Below are positions 24,322-33,716 of a DNA stretch of 51,615 nt, piece by piece; position 1 is the stretch's first letter; each line of letters opens with the position of its first letter. Position numbers and translations under genes: made by a program. The DNA is from DASSJF01 sp035934535 (GTDB lineage: Bacteria; Sysuimicrobiota; Sysuimicrobiia; Sysuimicrobiales; Segetimicrobiaceae): assembly GCA_035934535.1 (NCBI GenBank), contig DASYXS010000058.1, forward strand, positions 1-51,615, read 5' to 3'. Under the pieces are notes generated by a model. It saw only the letters and a list, made by a program, of their open reading frames with translations. It searched no databases and was not told the DNA's origin.

Positions 24322-25827
24322 TCATCCCGCCAGGGCCGCGGTCATGACGCGCTCCGCGGTCGCCGCCTCCCGAGGGAATTCGCCGGTCAGGCGGCCCCGG
24401 CGCATCACCAGAATCCGGTCGCTCATCCCAAGGATCTCGGGGAGCTCCGAACTGATCATCAGCACCCCGGCGCCCTGCCGTACCAACTCGGTCATCAGCT
24501 GGTAGACTTCGATCTTCGCCCCGACGTCGATGCCGCGCGTGGGTTCGTCGAACATCACCACCTCGGCCTGCGCGGCGAGCCACTTGGCGAGCACGACCTT
24601 CTGCTGGTTGCCGCCGCTGAGGTACGCGACGCGGCGGTCGAGGCTCGGCGTCACGATGCGGAGCGCCGCCGCGAACCGGCGCGCGAGCGCCCGCATGCGG
24701 GCGTGGTCGAGGAGGCCCCACCGGACCAACCGCGGCGCCACCGGCAGGGTGATGTTTGTTCCAACGGCTTGGACGAGGATCAATCCGTGGCGCTTGCGAT
24801 CCTCGGGGAGCAGCGCGATCCCTGCCCGAATCGCGTCCCGCGGCGAGCCGATCCGCCGCGTGCGCCCCTTGACCGTGATCGTGCCCCCGTCGGCCGGCGT
24901 CGCGCCGAACAGCGTCAGCGCGAGTTCGGTGCGCCCCGCCCCGACGAGCCCCGCGACGCCCAAAATCTCTCCGCGCCGCAGCGAGAACGATACCTGGTGC
25001 AGCGCGCCCTTGCGCGTAAGGCCCGCGACCCGGAGAATCTCCTCACCCTGCGGCACCGCCGCCTTGGGATACTTCTCGCGCACCTCCCGGCCGACCATCA
25101 TCCGTATGATCTCATCGGTCGAGACGGCGCCGACCTCATCCGTGCCGATCCGCTGGCCGTCGCGCAGGACCGTCACGCGGTCGCCGATCTCCCGGAGTTC
25201 CTCCAGCCGGTGGGAGATGTAGATGACCCCGACGCCGCGGGCCGTCAATCCCCGGATGGCGGCGAACAGCCGCTCGATCTCATGCCCGGTCAGCGCGGCG
25301 GTCGGCTCATCCATCACCACGATGCGGGCGTCGCGCGACAGGGCCTTGGCGATCTCGACGAGCTGCTGCTCGGCCACGCCGAGGCTGCGCACCCGGATCT
25401 GCGGCGGCACCTGCGCGCCGAGCGAGCGCAGCAGCGCCCCGGCGTCGCGAAGCCGCCGCCGGCGATCCACCCATCCCGGCCACCGGCCGCGCGGCTCGTC
25501 GCCGAGGTAGAGGTTCTCGTCCACGGTCAGTTGGGGGACGAGGTTGAACTCTTGATAGACCGTGGCGATACCGCGGCGCTGGGCGTCGCGCGGGGACGCG
25601 AAGTAAACGGTCTCTCCGAAGACGCGGATCGTGCCGCGGTCCGCGCGATGGACGCCGGAGAGGATCTTGATGAGGGTCGATTTGCCCGCGCCGTTTTCGC
25701 CGACCAGCGCGTGCACCTGGCCGGCGCGGAGATCGAAATCGACGTCCCGGAGCGCGGTGACGCCGGGAAACGTCTTGGAGATTCCCCGCATCTCGAGGAG
25801 CGGAGGGCCGCCGTCCATACGGCCCAT
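24322..25827 (-). CDS. Ribose-type ABC transporter ATPase, double domain (RbsA family)
   Basis: A 501-residue protein with two fused ABC domains, the usual length for RbsA. Domain 1 has Walker A G-E-N-G-A-G-K-S-T, L-G-V-A-E-Q-Q as an altered signature and V-V-M-D-E-P-T-A-A-L. Domain 2 has a degenerate Walker A, G-L-V-G-A-G-R-T-E, a full signature L-S-G-G-N-Q-Q-K and V-M-F-D-E-P-T-R-G-I-D-V-G. A degenerate second Walker A is normal in the family. ATG 25825-25827 is used; ATG 25816-25818 is an alternative, and neither has a clear ribosome site. The longer frame to 26694 only shadows the deacetylase gene. Confidence 0.93.
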   Translation of the reverse strand: MGRMDGGPPLLEMRGISKTFPGVTALRDVDFDLRAGQVHALVGENGAGKSTLIKILSGVHRADRGTIRVFGETVYFASPRDAQRRGIATVYQEFNLVPQLTVDENLYLGDEPRGRWPGWVDRRRRLRDAGALLRSLGAQVPPQIRVRSLGVAEQQLVEIAKALSRDARIVVMDEPTAALTGHEIERLFAAIRGLTARGVGVIYISHRLEELREIGDRVTVLRDGQRIGTDEVGAVSTDEIIRMMVGREVREKYPKAAVPQGEEILRVAGLTRKGALHQVSFSLRRGEILGVAGLVGAGRTELALTLFGATPADGGTITVKGRTRRIGSPRDAIRAGIALLPEDRKRHGLILVQAVGTNITLPVAPRLVRWGLLDHARMRALARRFAAALRIVTPSLDRRVAYLSGGNQQKVVLAKWLAAQAEVVMFDEPTRGIDVGAKIEVYQLMTELVRQGAGVLMISSELPEILGMSDRILVMRRGRLTGEFPREAATAERVMTAALAG

Positions 25828-25853
25828 TTCGAAGCACGGCGAAGCCGGTCCTC

Positions 25854-26705
25854 TTATTGCGGGCGCGTCGTGCCCCTCGCCGGATGGACCACCCGCGACT
25901 CTTGGCCGGCCGCCCACGCGGCGATCTCGGCGACCGTTGCGAACCAGACGCCCGGCACGTTCCGCATGTGCTGAATCAACCGTTCGAGCCCCAAGAGCCG
26001 TCCGGCGCGGCCGGAGATCCAGGGGTGCATCGTCAGGACGAAGCAGCCGTTCTCCTGACGCATTCCGTCGAACTCCTGCGCCCACATCCGGATGACGCGG
26101 TCGGGATCCGAGATCTGGTTGCTCGCGCCATACACGTGCCGGTACATCGGCGCGTCGTCGAGCAGCCACTGCACCGGGACCTCGACGAGCGGTCCGGACG
26201 GCGTCGCCAGATGATACGGGACGTCGTCGCCCATGAGCGAGCTGTCGTACACGAAGCCGCGGGACTTGAGAAGCGCCGGCGTGCCGGCGTTGAGCTCCCA
26301 CGACGGCGACCGGTATCCCGCCGGCCGCAGGTCGAGGCACGACTTCCAGATGTCGAGCTGCTCCTCGAGGACCCGCGCCTCCTCGTCGTCGCGCAGCGTG
26401 TCGAGCGACTCGTGCACGTTGCCGTGGGCGGCCAGTTCGTGGCCGGCGTCGCGGATCGGCCGGATCGCCGCGGTGTGGTGCGCGATCGTCCAGCCCGGCA
26501 CGTAAAAGGTGCCGTGGAGCCCGTACCGCCCGAGCAGCCGCAGAATCCGCTCGACGCCGGTGCGCACGCCGAACCGCCGCTCCTCGTTGGCGGCGAGCGA
26601 GCGCGCCGCCCGCTCCGGCTCGCGGAAGATCAGCGCCGATTCGGCGTCGACGTCGAACGTCAGCGCGGCCGCGCACTCGTGCCCGTCCGGCCACCGGTAC
26701 CGCAT
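25854..26705 (-). CDS. NodB-type polysaccharide deacetylase family protein
   Basis: A 283-residue cytoplasmic member of the carbohydrate esterase 4/PuuE group, with no signal peptide. The metal and catalytic residues are Asp18 and Asp20 in T-F-D-V-D-A-E and His94 and His98 in A-H-G-N-V-H-E. Later come G-Y-R-S-P-S-W and the C-terminal M-H-P-W. This pattern resembles peptidoglycan deacetylase-like and allantoinase PuuE-like proteins more than secreted chitin deacetylases. The M20 gene stops on the base before its ATG (TAG then ATG). In this operon it probably hydrolyses an N-acyl, formamide or cyclic amide bond of the imported compound. Confidence 0.9.
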   Translation of the reverse strand: MRYRWPDGHECAAALTFDVDAESALIFREPERAARSLAANEERRFGVRTGVERILRLLGRYGLHGTFYVPGWTIAHHTAAIRPIRDAGHELAAHGNVHESLDTLRDDEEARVLEEQLDIWKSCLDLRPAGYRSPSWELNAGTPALLKSRGFVYDSSLMGDDVPYHLATPSGPLVEVPVQWLLDDAPMYRHVYGASNQISDPDRVIRMWAQEFDGMRQENGCFVLTMHPWISGRAGRLLGLERLIQHMRNVPGVWFATVAEIAAWAAGQESRVVHPARGTTRPQ

Positions 26706-27890
26706 CTACGCGCCCGGCACCGTGGCCTTGAACTCATCCCACATCGCCTTGACCCGGTCCGGCCGGTAGAGGACGTCGAGCGCCGTCATGGCGAGTCCCT
26801 TGGCGGCGGCCAGCATGGTCTCGTAGCCCCGCGGGGAGCCCGCCGCCTCGCGGAATTCCACGGTGTGTCCGGAGATGTCGTCGGCGATCGCAAGATACGG
26901 GTGAATCGTAGGGCAGACCATGCTGACGTTCCCGATATCCGACGATCCCACGCCGCCCTCCACCGGCGGGCGCTCGCCTTCGATCCCGAGACGGCCCATG
27001 TTGCCGGCGAAGAGGTCCGCGAGCACCTGGTTGTTGTAGCGCTCGGCGTACAGGAGGCCCAGCTCGAATTCGACGCGGGCGCCCGTCTGCGCCGCGGCAC
27101 CCTCGGCGCACTGTTTGACCTTGGCCATAACGTCCGCCTGCGTCCGGCGCGTCGCCGCGCGGACGAGAAAGTCGCCCTCCGCGTAGGCGGGCACCACGTT
27201 CGGGGCGTCGCCGCCCTTCGTGACGATGCCGTGGATCCGCACGTCGCTCGGCACGTGCTGCCGCAGCGAATCGATCGCGTGGTACGTGAGAAGCAGCGCG
27301 TTGAGCGCGTTGATGCCCTTCTCGGGCATCGCGGCCGCGTGCGCCGGCCTGCCGTGGAACTTGACGAGCAGCGACTGCGCGGCGAGCGCGCCGCGCGTCC
27401 ACCAGTTGTTGCGCGACGGGTGGAACATCATCGCCGCGTCGACCCCTTCGAACGCCCCCTGCTCGACCAGGACGACCTTGCCGCCCACGGTCTCCTCGGC
27501 CGGCGTGCCGAGGACGGTCAGCGCGCCGGGCAGCCTGGGCGCCGCACGGCGCAGCGCCACCGCGGCGCCGACGCTCGCCATGCAGATCAGGTTGTGGCCG
27601 CACGCGTGTCCGAGACCGGCCAGCGCGTCGTACTCCGCCAGCAGCGCCACGCGGGGGTGCGCCGCGCTCCCGCGGACTTCGGCCCGGAACGCCGTCTCCA
27701 TGCCGGCAACCGGCCGCTCGACGGAGAAGCCCGACTCCCGCAGCAAAGCACCAACCCACTCGGCCGCCCGGCGCTCCTGGAGACCCAACTCCGGGTTCTC
27801 ATGGATCCGCCGGCTGAGCGCGACGAACTCGTCGCGCGCGGCGTCGATCTCCGTACACACGCGGTCCTTCAGCGCCGTCAGCTCGTCCAC
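26706..27890 (-). CDS. M20 family amidohydrolase (AbgB-like)
   Basis: A 394-residue M20D aminoacylase-type enzyme related to p-aminobenzoyl-glutamate hydrolase subunit B and indole-acetyl-amino acid hydrolases. It has H-E-N-P-E-L-G near residue 32, the metal motif G-H-A-C-G-H-N near 93-99, P-A-E-E-T near 135 and a C-terminal P-T-I-H-P-Y. The dimerisation domain includes G-R-P-A-H-A-A. It begins with GTG at 27888-27890 and lies between the VOC and deacetylase genes with gaps of nine and zero bases. It probably cleaves an N-acyl amino acid or similar amide. Confidence 0.92.
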   Translation of the reverse strand: MDELTALKDRVCTEIDAARDEFVALSRRIHENPELGLQERRAAEWVGALLRESGFSVERPVAGMETAFRAEVRGSAAHPRVALLAEYDALAGLGHACGHNLICMASVGAAVALRRAAPRLPGALTVLGTPAEETVGGKVVLVEQGAFEGVDAAMMFHPSRNNWWTRGALAAQSLLVKFHGRPAHAAAMPEKGINALNALLLTYHAIDSLRQHVPSDVRIHGIVTKGGDAPNVVPAYAEGDFLVRAATRRTQADVMAKVKQCAEGAAAQTGARVEFELGLLYAERYNNQVLADLFAGNMGRLGIEGERPPVEGGVGSSDIGNVSMVCPTIHPYLAIADDISGHTVEFREAAGSPRGYETMLAAAKGLAMTALDVLYRPDRVKAMWDEFKATVPGA

Positions 27891-27899
27891 AGCCCACCC

Positions 27900-28322
27900 C
27901 TACATCCGCTGAATGAACTGGTAGGAGACGCCGCCGGTCGTCTCGGCGACGGTCCAGATGTTCATGCGGTCGCCGATCCTTCGAGGCTCCGGCTCCGTCG
28001 TCTTGACGCCGAGGGGGGCGAGCTTCTTCAGCACCGCCTGGATATCGCTCACCTCGACCGCGATGTGCTCGATGCGGGCCCGGTGGCCGCCCTCGCCGAG
28101 CCGCTTCCGGCGCGTCTCGGGATCGTCGAGCTGGATGACCTCGATGTCCACGCCGGAGACGCCGTAGAAGGCGGCCTTGAGCTTGGTCTCGGGAAAATTG
28201 AGCTCTTTCGTGACGGGCAGGCCGAAGATCTCGCCGAGCCACTTCTTCTGCTCGCCGAGGTCGGCGACGATCACGCCGATATGGTCGATACGCTTGAAGA
28301 GGCTGCCGTCGAGCGGTCCCAC
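27900..28322 (-). CDS. VOC family protein (methylmalonyl-CoA epimerase-like)
   Basis: A 140-residue protein with two glyoxalase-type beta-alpha-beta-beta-beta modules. Metal-ligand positions are visible: His in R-I-D-H-I-G-V, Glu in V-D-I-E-V-I, His in R-I-E-H-I-A-V and a final Q-F-I position where glutamate is usual. The GTG at 28320-28322 is chosen for its GGAGGT eight bases upstream; frames reaching 28805 run into the divergent gene. As the first gene of the six-gene operon it may be an epimerase or lyase of the imported compound. The loss of the last metal ligand is uncertain. Confidence 0.82.
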   Translation of the reverse strand: MGPLDGSLFKRIDHIGVIVADLGEQKKWLGEIFGLPVTKELNFPETKLKAAFYGVSGVDIEVIQLDDPETRRKRLGEGGHRARIEHIAVEVSDIQAVLKKLAPLGVKTTEPEPRRIGDRMNIWTVAETTGGVSYQFIQRM

Positions 28323-28494
28323 CGTCTCCACCTCCGGGTCAACTCGCTGTGCGTTAATGACTACCCCCGCGGACCGGGAGAGACCTGCGCCGGCCGACAC
28401 TGGGCCCGGGAAGAACGCCGCGGCGGGCGGCGTTATTGTGAACGGCGCCGCGACCGCGGCGCATCCGTCTACGAAGCAGAGGGGGCGTTCGTCG

Positions 28495-29580
28495 ATGACC
28501 GCACCGGTGCCGCATCTCTTCCGGCCGCTGCCGATCCGCGGCGTGACGCTTCGCAACCGGCTCGTCGTCTCGCCGATGTGCCAGTACTCGTGCGAAGCGC
28601 GGGACGGCATGGCCACCGACTGGCATCTCGTGCATCTCGTCAGCCGCGCGGTCGGCGGCGCCGGCCTCGTCTTCACCGAGGCGGCGGCGGTCAGCCCTGA
28701 GGGCCGCATCTCGCCGCAAGACCTCGGCTTCTGGTCGGACGCGCACGCCCGTGCGCTCGAGCGCGCGGTAACGTTGATCAAGACCAACGGCGCCGCGGCG
28801 GGCATTCAGCTGGCGCACGCCGGCCGGAAGGCGAGCGCGCGCCGGCCGTGGGAAGGCATCGCGGGCATCCCGGATGCCGGAGGCGGATGGACGCCGATCG
28901 CGCCGAGTCCGATCGCGTTCAGCGAACCCTACCGCGAGCCGCGGGAGATGAGCACCGCGGACATCGCGGCGGTCGTTCGCGCGTTCGGCGGCGCGGCGGC
29001 GCGGGCGCTCCGGACCGGCTTCGACGTGATCGAGATTCACGCGGCCCACGGCTACCTGCTCCACGAGTTTCTGTCGCCGCTGTCGAACCGGCGCACCGAC
29101 CGCTACGGCGGCGCGTTCGAAAACCGGACCCGCCTGCTGCTCGAGACGGTGGACGGCGTGCGCGCGGAGTGGCCGCGGGACAAGCCCCTCTCCGTCCGGC
29201 TGTCGTGCACCGACTGGGTGCCGGGCGGATGGGACATCGACGATGCGGTGCAGCTGTCCCGGGAGCTCGCCGCGCGCGGGGTCGACGTCATCGACACGTC
29301 GAGCGGCGGCCTGTCGACCGCGCAGGAGATCCCGCTCGGCCCCGGCTATCACGTCCCGTTCGCGGAGCGCATCCGCCGCGAAACCGGCATCATGACGATG
29401 GCCGTGGGCCTCATCACGACGGCGGAGCAGGCCGAGGCGATTCTCGCCGACGGACGCGCCGATTTGATCGCGATGGCGCGGGAGTTCCTGCGCGACCCGT
29501 ATTTCCCGCTGCGCGCCGCGAAGGTACTCGGCCACCCGGACGCGGCGCCGTGGCCGGTGCAGTACGTGCGTGCGAAGTAG
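28495..29580 (+). CDS. NADH:flavin oxidoreductase, Old Yellow Enzyme (YqjM-like)
   Basis: A 361-residue FMN enzyme of the thermophilic-like OYE class. The start ATG 28495 has GAGGGGG upstream. Visible are the class-typical cysteine in S-P-M-C-Q-Y-S near residue 25, the substrate-binding pair in H-A-A-H-G-Y-L-L-H-E-F-L-S-P near 180 and the R-x-D-x-Y-G-G motif. The C-terminal region M-A-R-E-F-L-R-D-P-Y holds the phosphate and partner arginine motifs. It reduces activated C=C bonds with NAD(P)H. It stands alone between the divergent VOC gene and the polyamine-type operon; its 172-base upstream region must carry two promoters. Confidence 0.92.
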   Translation: MTAPVPHLFRPLPIRGVTLRNRLVVSPMCQYSCEARDGMATDWHLVHLVSRAVGGAGLVFTEAAAVSPEGRISPQDLGFWSDAHARALERAVTLIKTNGAAAGIQLAHAGRKASARRPWEGIAGIPDAGGGWTPIAPSPIAFSEPYREPREMSTADIAAVVRAFGGAAARALRTGFDVIEIHAAHGYLLHEFLSPLSNRRTDRYGGAFENRTRLLLETVDGVRAEWPRDKPLSVRLSCTDWVPGGWDIDDAVQLSRELAARGVDVIDTSSGGLSTAQEIPLGPGYHVPFAERIRRETGIMTMAVGLITTAEQAEAILADGRADLIAMAREFLRDPYFPLRAAKVLGHPDAAPWPVQYVRAK

Positions 29581-29608
29581 CCCGCTGGAGGAAGGCCTCC
29601 CGAGCGGG
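29581..29608 (+). terminator. Compound hairpin after the OYE gene
   Basis: CCCGCT with AGCGGG and inside it GGAGG with CCTCC form a stem interrupted by a two-base bulge, directly after the TAG stop. No T-run follows. It may terminate or slow transcription between OYE and the polyamine-type binding protein. Confidence 0.45.
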
Positions 29609-29669
29609 TGGAACCCTTGGCCTTGCCGGCGTTGTACCCACCGAGTGAGGTCACACCAGGGAGGCCACG

Positions 29670-30824
29670 ATGAGCACCGGCAGGTTGCTGCGCGACCCCG
29701 CCGTGCGCGCGGCGGTGTCCGATTGGCTGAACGGAACGGTCACGAGGCGTGAGTTGTTCCGCGGACTGGGCGCGCTCGGCATCGGCGCGGCCGCCGCCTC
29801 CGCGGTGATCGGCGCCTTCGGCGAGTCGGGCATGGTCGCCGCGGCGCAGTCCTTCAAGGGCCAAACGCTCGTCGTCACGAGCTACGGCGGCACGTGGCAG
29901 CAGTTCATGGAGGACGAGCACATCCCCGCGTTCGAGGCCCTGACCGGCGCCAAGGTCGAGCTGGCGATCGGTCTCGCCAAGGACTGGTTCGCCAAGATGC
30001 GGGCCGCCGGCAAGGGCAATCCGCCGTACGACGTCTTCGTCACCAACGAGACGTACCTCGCGCAGCTGCGGCTCGAGGGCTTCTTCGCGCCGCTGCCGGC
30101 CGATACCGTCCCGAACCTCCAGTACGTGCCGAAGGAACTGCGCCAGCCCAAGGACGTCGGCGTGCTCGGCCTTGTCGGGCCCCTCGGCATCGCCTACCGC
30201 ACCGACCAGGTGAAGAATCCCCCGTCGTCATGGCTCGACCTGGGCAAGTACGGCAACAAGAGCTGCTTCTTCCAAATCGGCAACTCCGGCGAGCCCCAGC
30301 ACGTGATGAAGCTGGCGCAGATCCTGACGAAGGACTACAAGAACTGGAAGCCGGCGGTCGACTGGGTCGCCAAGAACATGTGCGCCGCCCGGCAGGTCGA
30401 CTTCAGCGGCACCGAGTTGAACATGATGACCCAGGGCGAGGTGACCGTCGGGCTCATCGACTCGCCGGACTGGGCGTTGATGAAGGCCAAGGGTCTGCCG
30501 GTCGCGTGGGTGCTGCCGAAGGAAGGCTACTGCGGCATGTTCGAGCAGGACATGAACGTCACCGTCGGCAGCAAGGTCAAGGACCTCGGCTACGCGTTCA
30601 TCAACTACTGGCTCAGCCCGCCGATCCAGCAGAAGTGGGCCGAGAAGTTCTACTGGACGCCGGCCAACCCCCACGTCAAGATCTCGAGCAGCGTCGCACC
30701 GCTGATCCCGGTGGCCCAGGATCAGCTCGGCAAGATCCCGCGGTGGGACTACATCTGGCTCAACACCTCCGGCGCCCGCGAGCAGATGACCGACGCCTGG
30801 AACCGGCAGGTGCGTAGCTGCTGA
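29670..30824 (+). CDS. ABC transporter substrate-binding protein, PotD type
   Basis: A 384-residue binding protein. A long N-terminus holds a twin-arginine signal (T-R-R-E-L-F-R-G-L-G-A-L-G near residues 25-37), predicting folded export to the periplasm, and no lipobox. The mature domain starts near L-V-V-T-S-Y-G-G-T-W, the usual start of PotD/PotF-like proteins, and has V-F-V-T-N-E-T and G-I-A-Y-R-T-D-Q-V. The ribosome site GGGAGG precedes ATG 29670. Polyamine, thiamine-like or other small cations are possible ligands. Cys-rich spots (K-S-C-F-F, K-N-M-C-A-A, G-Y-C-G-M) may form disulfides. Confidence 0.92.
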   Translation: MSTGRLLRDPAVRAAVSDWLNGTVTRRELFRGLGALGIGAAAASAVIGAFGESGMVAAAQSFKGQTLVVTSYGGTWQQFMEDEHIPAFEALTGAKVELAIGLAKDWFAKMRAAGKGNPPYDVFVTNETYLAQLRLEGFFAPLPADTVPNLQYVPKELRQPKDVGVLGLVGPLGIAYRTDQVKNPPSSWLDLGKYGNKSCFFQIGNSGEPQHVMKLAQILTKDYKNWKPAVDWVAKNMCAARQVDFSGTELNMMTQGEVTVGLIDSPDWALMKAKGLPVAWVLPKEGYCGMFEQDMNVTVGSKVKDLGYAFINYWLSPPIQQKWAEKFYWTPANPHVKISSSVAPLIPVAQDQLGKIPRWDYIWLNTSGAREQMTDAWNRQVRSC

Positions 30825-30859
30825 GCCGCGCCGCTTCGAACCGGCCGGAGGCAAGACCC

Positions 30860-30892
30860 GGAGGGCCGCGTCGCATGCCGACGCGGCCCTCC
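30860..30892 (+). terminator. Perfect 14-bp hairpin between binding protein and ATPase genes
   Basis: GGAGGGCCGCGTCG, loop CATGC and the exact complement, 36 bases after the binding-protein stop and 13 bases before the ATPase start. In such operons this position commonly holds a partial terminator that keeps binding protein above the membrane parts. No T-run follows, so RNA end protection is an equal explanation. Confidence 0.65.
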
Positions 30893-30905
30893 CTCGGCGT
30901 CGCCG

Positions 30906-32027
30906 ATGGCTGAGATCCGCCTGCGCGGCCTGACGAAGCACTTCGGCGAGGTCGCCGCCGTCTCGGGCCTGACCCTCGAGGCGGCGTCCGGCGAGCTCGT
31001 CGCGCTGCTCGGACCGTCGGGCTGCGGGAAGACGACCACGCTGCGGATGGTCGCCGGGTTCGAGACGCCGACGGCCGGCCGGATCATGCTCGGCGAGCGC
31101 GATGTGACGGAGGTCGCGCCGGAACGGCGGAACTGCGGCATGGTCTTCCAGCACTACGCGCTGTTCCCGCACCTGACGGCCGCCCAAAACGTCGCGTTCG
31201 GCCTCGAAATGCGCCAGGTCTCCCGCTCGGAGATCGCGCGGCGGGTCGCGGCGATCCTCGAACGCGTCGGACTCGGAGGCCTCGAAGGCCGGTTCCCCCG
31301 CCAGCTCTCCGGCGGCCAGCAGCAGCGGACCGCGCTCGCGCGGGCGCTCGTGATCAATCCGAGCGTGCTGCTCCTCGACGAACCGCTCGCCAACCTCGAC
31401 GCGAAGCTCCGCGAGGAGATGCGGTTCTACATCCGGTCGCTGCAGCGGGAGTTCGGCATCACCACGCTCTACGTCACCCACGACCAGGCGGAGGCGCTCG
31501 TGCTCGCCGACCGCGTGGCGGTCATGATGGACGGGGTGCTGCGGCAGTTCGACGCCCCCGAGGAGATCTACCACCGGCCCCGCTCGGCGGCGGTCGCCGC
31601 GTTCATCGGCCTCACGAACCTGCTCCCGGGACGCGTCGCGTCGCGCTCGAAGGACGCCCTGGTCGTCGAGACGCCGGCCGGTCACGTGCGCGGCCGGGGC
31701 GTCACCGGCCTCGGTCCGGGCGCGCGGGCGGTCGTGAGCATCCGCCCCGAGCACATCGACCTCGACGGCGACGCGGCGGGCCCGCCCGACTCGGCGGACG
31801 GCCCGAACCGTCTCCGCGGGGTCGTCGCCGAGCGCACCTTTCTCGGCGCCATCACGGACTTCCGCATTGACGTCGGGGGCGGCGTCCTGGTGAGGGTCCA
31901 GGGCCGCGGCAGCGCGGCGCACCGGGCGGGCGACCGCGTCGTGGTGTCGTTCGCGGAGGACACCGCGTGGGCCGTGCCCGCGGACGAGGGCCGTCCGGCG
32001 GCGGACCGCGCGGCGGGAGAGCGATAG
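30906..32027 (+). CDS. ABC transporter ATP-binding protein, PotA type
   Basis: A 373-residue ATPase. Walker A is G-P-S-G-C-G-K-T-T, the Q-loop V-F-Q-H-Y-A-L-F-P-H, the signature L-S-G-G-Q-Q-Q-R, Walker B V-L-L-L-D-E-P-L-A-N-L-D and the switch V-T-H-D-Q-A-E-A. After residue 240 a TOBE domain (G-L-T-N-L-L-P-G-R-V, then R-P-E-H-I-D-L) is typical of the spermidine/iron class. It ends one base before the GTG of the first permease. It provides energy for the import of the PotD-type ligand. Confidence 0.95.
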   Translation: MAEIRLRGLTKHFGEVAAVSGLTLEAASGELVALLGPSGCGKTTTLRMVAGFETPTAGRIMLGERDVTEVAPERRNCGMVFQHYALFPHLTAAQNVAFGLEMRQVSRSEIARRVAAILERVGLGGLEGRFPRQLSGGQQQRTALARALVINPSVLLLDEPLANLDAKLREEMRFYIRSLQREFGITTLYVTHDQAEALVLADRVAVMMDGVLRQFDAPEEIYHRPRSAAVAAFIGLTNLLPGRVASRSKDALVVETPAGHVRGRGVTGLGPGARAVVSIRPEHIDLDGDAAGPPDSADGPNRLRGVVAERTFLGAITDFRIDVGGGVLVRVQGRGSAAHRAGDRVVVSFAEDTAWAVPADEGRPAADRAAGER

Positions 32028-32028
32028 C

Positions 32029-32916
32029 GTGGCCGTGCTTGCGCGCGGGGAGATCGCCCCCGGCCGGGCGCCGGCGCGGGATGCGGCGCGCCACCTGCTT
32101 GTCGCGCCGGTCGCGGTGCTGTTGTTCGGCTTCTTCGTGCTGCCGTATCTCAATCTGCTCGTGATCAGCACGATGACGCCGAGCCCGACCGCCGCCTACC
32201 TCCGTATCTTCACGCTGAGCAATTACACGCGCATCGCCGGCGACGCGTTCACGTGGGGCGTCATCCTGCATACGCTCGAGATCGGTGTGCTCACGACCGT
32301 GATCGCGCTCGCCGTCTCCTACCCGCTCGCCTATCATCTGGCCCGCGCGCCGCGGGCGCGCAAGGGGCTCTTGATGGCGCTCGTGATCTCGCCGCTGCTG
32401 GTCGGGGTGCTGATCCGGACCTACGGCTGGATGATCCTGCTGCAAGACACCGGTTTGATCAATCAGGCGCTCGCGGCCCTCGGCCTGCGCGCGCTGCCGC
32501 TCATGTACAACGATCTCGGCGTGATGATCGGGCTCGTGCACGTCTTCATCCCGTTCATGGTGCTCGCGATCGCCGGCCCGATCCGCGGCATCGACCCGGA
32601 GCTCGAGCTCGCCGCGCGCTCGCTCGGCGCGGGCTTCTGGCGCACGTTCTGGCGGGTGACGTTTCCCTTGAGCGTGCCGGGGGTCGTCGCGGGGACGATC
32701 CTGGTCTTCGTCCTGACGATCAGCTCCTACGTGATCCCGTCGCTGCTCGGCGGCTTCAAGGTGCTGACGGTGCCGATCCTCGTGATCCGGACGATCACCG
32801 AGCTGTTCAACTGGCCCGGCGGCAGCGCGTTCGCGATCCTGTTCTTTGCGATCACGATCGCGGTGCTCTGGGCCTACCTCCGCGCGCTCGGCCGCGCGGC
32901 CCATCCGGCCGCCTGA
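32029..32916 (+). CDS. ABC transporter permease, PotB type
   Basis: A 295-residue permease with six spans. It begins with GTG at 32029. Family features are the first span near residue 28 (V-A-V-L-L-F-G-F-F-V-L-P-Y), G-V-L-I-R-T-Y-G-W near 125 and the EAA loop E-L-A-A-R-S-L-G-A-G-F-W-R-T-F-W-R-V-T-F-P-L near 190-210. The stop TGA shares a base with the next ATG. It pairs with the PotC-type permease to form the channel. Confidence 0.94.
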   Translation: MAVLARGEIAPGRAPARDAARHLLVAPVAVLLFGFFVLPYLNLLVISTMTPSPTAAYLRIFTLSNYTRIAGDAFTWGVILHTLEIGVLTTVIALAVSYPLAYHLARAPRARKGLLMALVISPLLVGVLIRTYGWMILLQDTGLINQALAALGLRALPLMYNDLGVMIGLVHVFIPFMVLAIAGPIRGIDPELELAARSLGAGFWRTFWRVTFPLSVPGVVAGTILVFVLTISSYVIPSLLGGFKVLTVPILVIRTITELFNWPGGSAFAILFFAITIAVLWAYLRALGRAAHPAA

Positions 32917-33716
32917 TGGTCAAGTCCGGCGAACGGCGGTGGCTGGCGCTGGCGGCGGCCGTGCTGTACGTGTTCCTGCTCGCGCCGGTCGTGATCGTCG
33001 TGATCGCCGCCCTCAACTCGGGCACCTATCTCCGGTTCCCGCCGGAGGGCCTCTCGCTGCGGTGGTTTCAGTCGTTCGCGCACAGCCGCACGATGGTGCG
33101 GTCGTTCAAATTCAGCGTCGAACTCGCCGCGATCGTCACGGCGATCGCGACGGTGATCGGCACGACGGCGAGCCTCTGGCTGGTGCGGTTCTCGGGACGG
33201 TTCCGGACGGTAATGCGCCTCATGATGATCGCGCCGATCGCGGTGCCGGGCATCCTGACCGGCATCGCGCTCCTGATCTACTTCTACGCGATCGGCTGGG
33301 GCAAATCGGGCGGGCTGTGGGAGCTCGTCGTGGGCCACACGCTCATCTGCATCCCGTACGTCGTGCTGATCGTCAGCGCCGTTCTGGTGCGCTTCGACCG
33401 CAGCCTCGAGGAGGCCGCCCGCAATCTCGGCGCGGGGCCGCTGGTCACCTTCCGCCGGGTGACGCTGCCGCTGATCAAGGGCGCGGTCATCTCGGGCGCG
33501 ATCTTCGCGTTCGTGACGAGCTACGACGAGTTCAACATCTCCCTGCTGCTGCACGGCATCGGCACAGTCCCGCTGCCGATCGAATTGTTCGACTACCTGC
33601 GGTTCTCGTTCGACCCGACCCTCGCGGTCGCCGGCACGATCAGCATCGCGATGGCGGTGCTGGTGGTGTTGATCACGGAGCGGCTCGTCGGCCTCGAGGC
33701 GCTGTACCTCGGCTGA
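32916..33716 (+). CDS. ABC transporter permease, PotC type
   Basis: A 266-residue permease, starting at the ATG that overlaps the PotB stop (TGATG). It shows six spans, the F-P-P-E-G-L-S-L-R-W-F motif at the end of the first periplasmic loop (residues 39-50) and the EAA loop E-E-A-A-R-N-L-G-A-G-P-L-V-T-F-R-R-V-T-L-P-L. It closes the operon. Its last 44 bases overlap the convergent esterase gene, so the two mRNAs are complementary at their ends. Confidence 0.94.
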   Translation: MVKSGERRWLALAAAVLYVFLLAPVVIVVIAALNSGTYLRFPPEGLSLRWFQSFAHSRTMVRSFKFSVELAAIVTAIATVIGTTASLWLVRFSGRFRTVMRLMMIAPIAVPGILTGIALLIYFYAIGWGKSGGLWELVVGHTLICIPYVVLIVSAVLVRFDRSLEEAARNLGAGPLVTFRRVTLPLIKGAVISGAIFAFVTSYDEFNISLLLHGIGTVPLPIELFDYLRFSFDPTLAVAGTISIAMAVLVVLITERLVGLEALYLG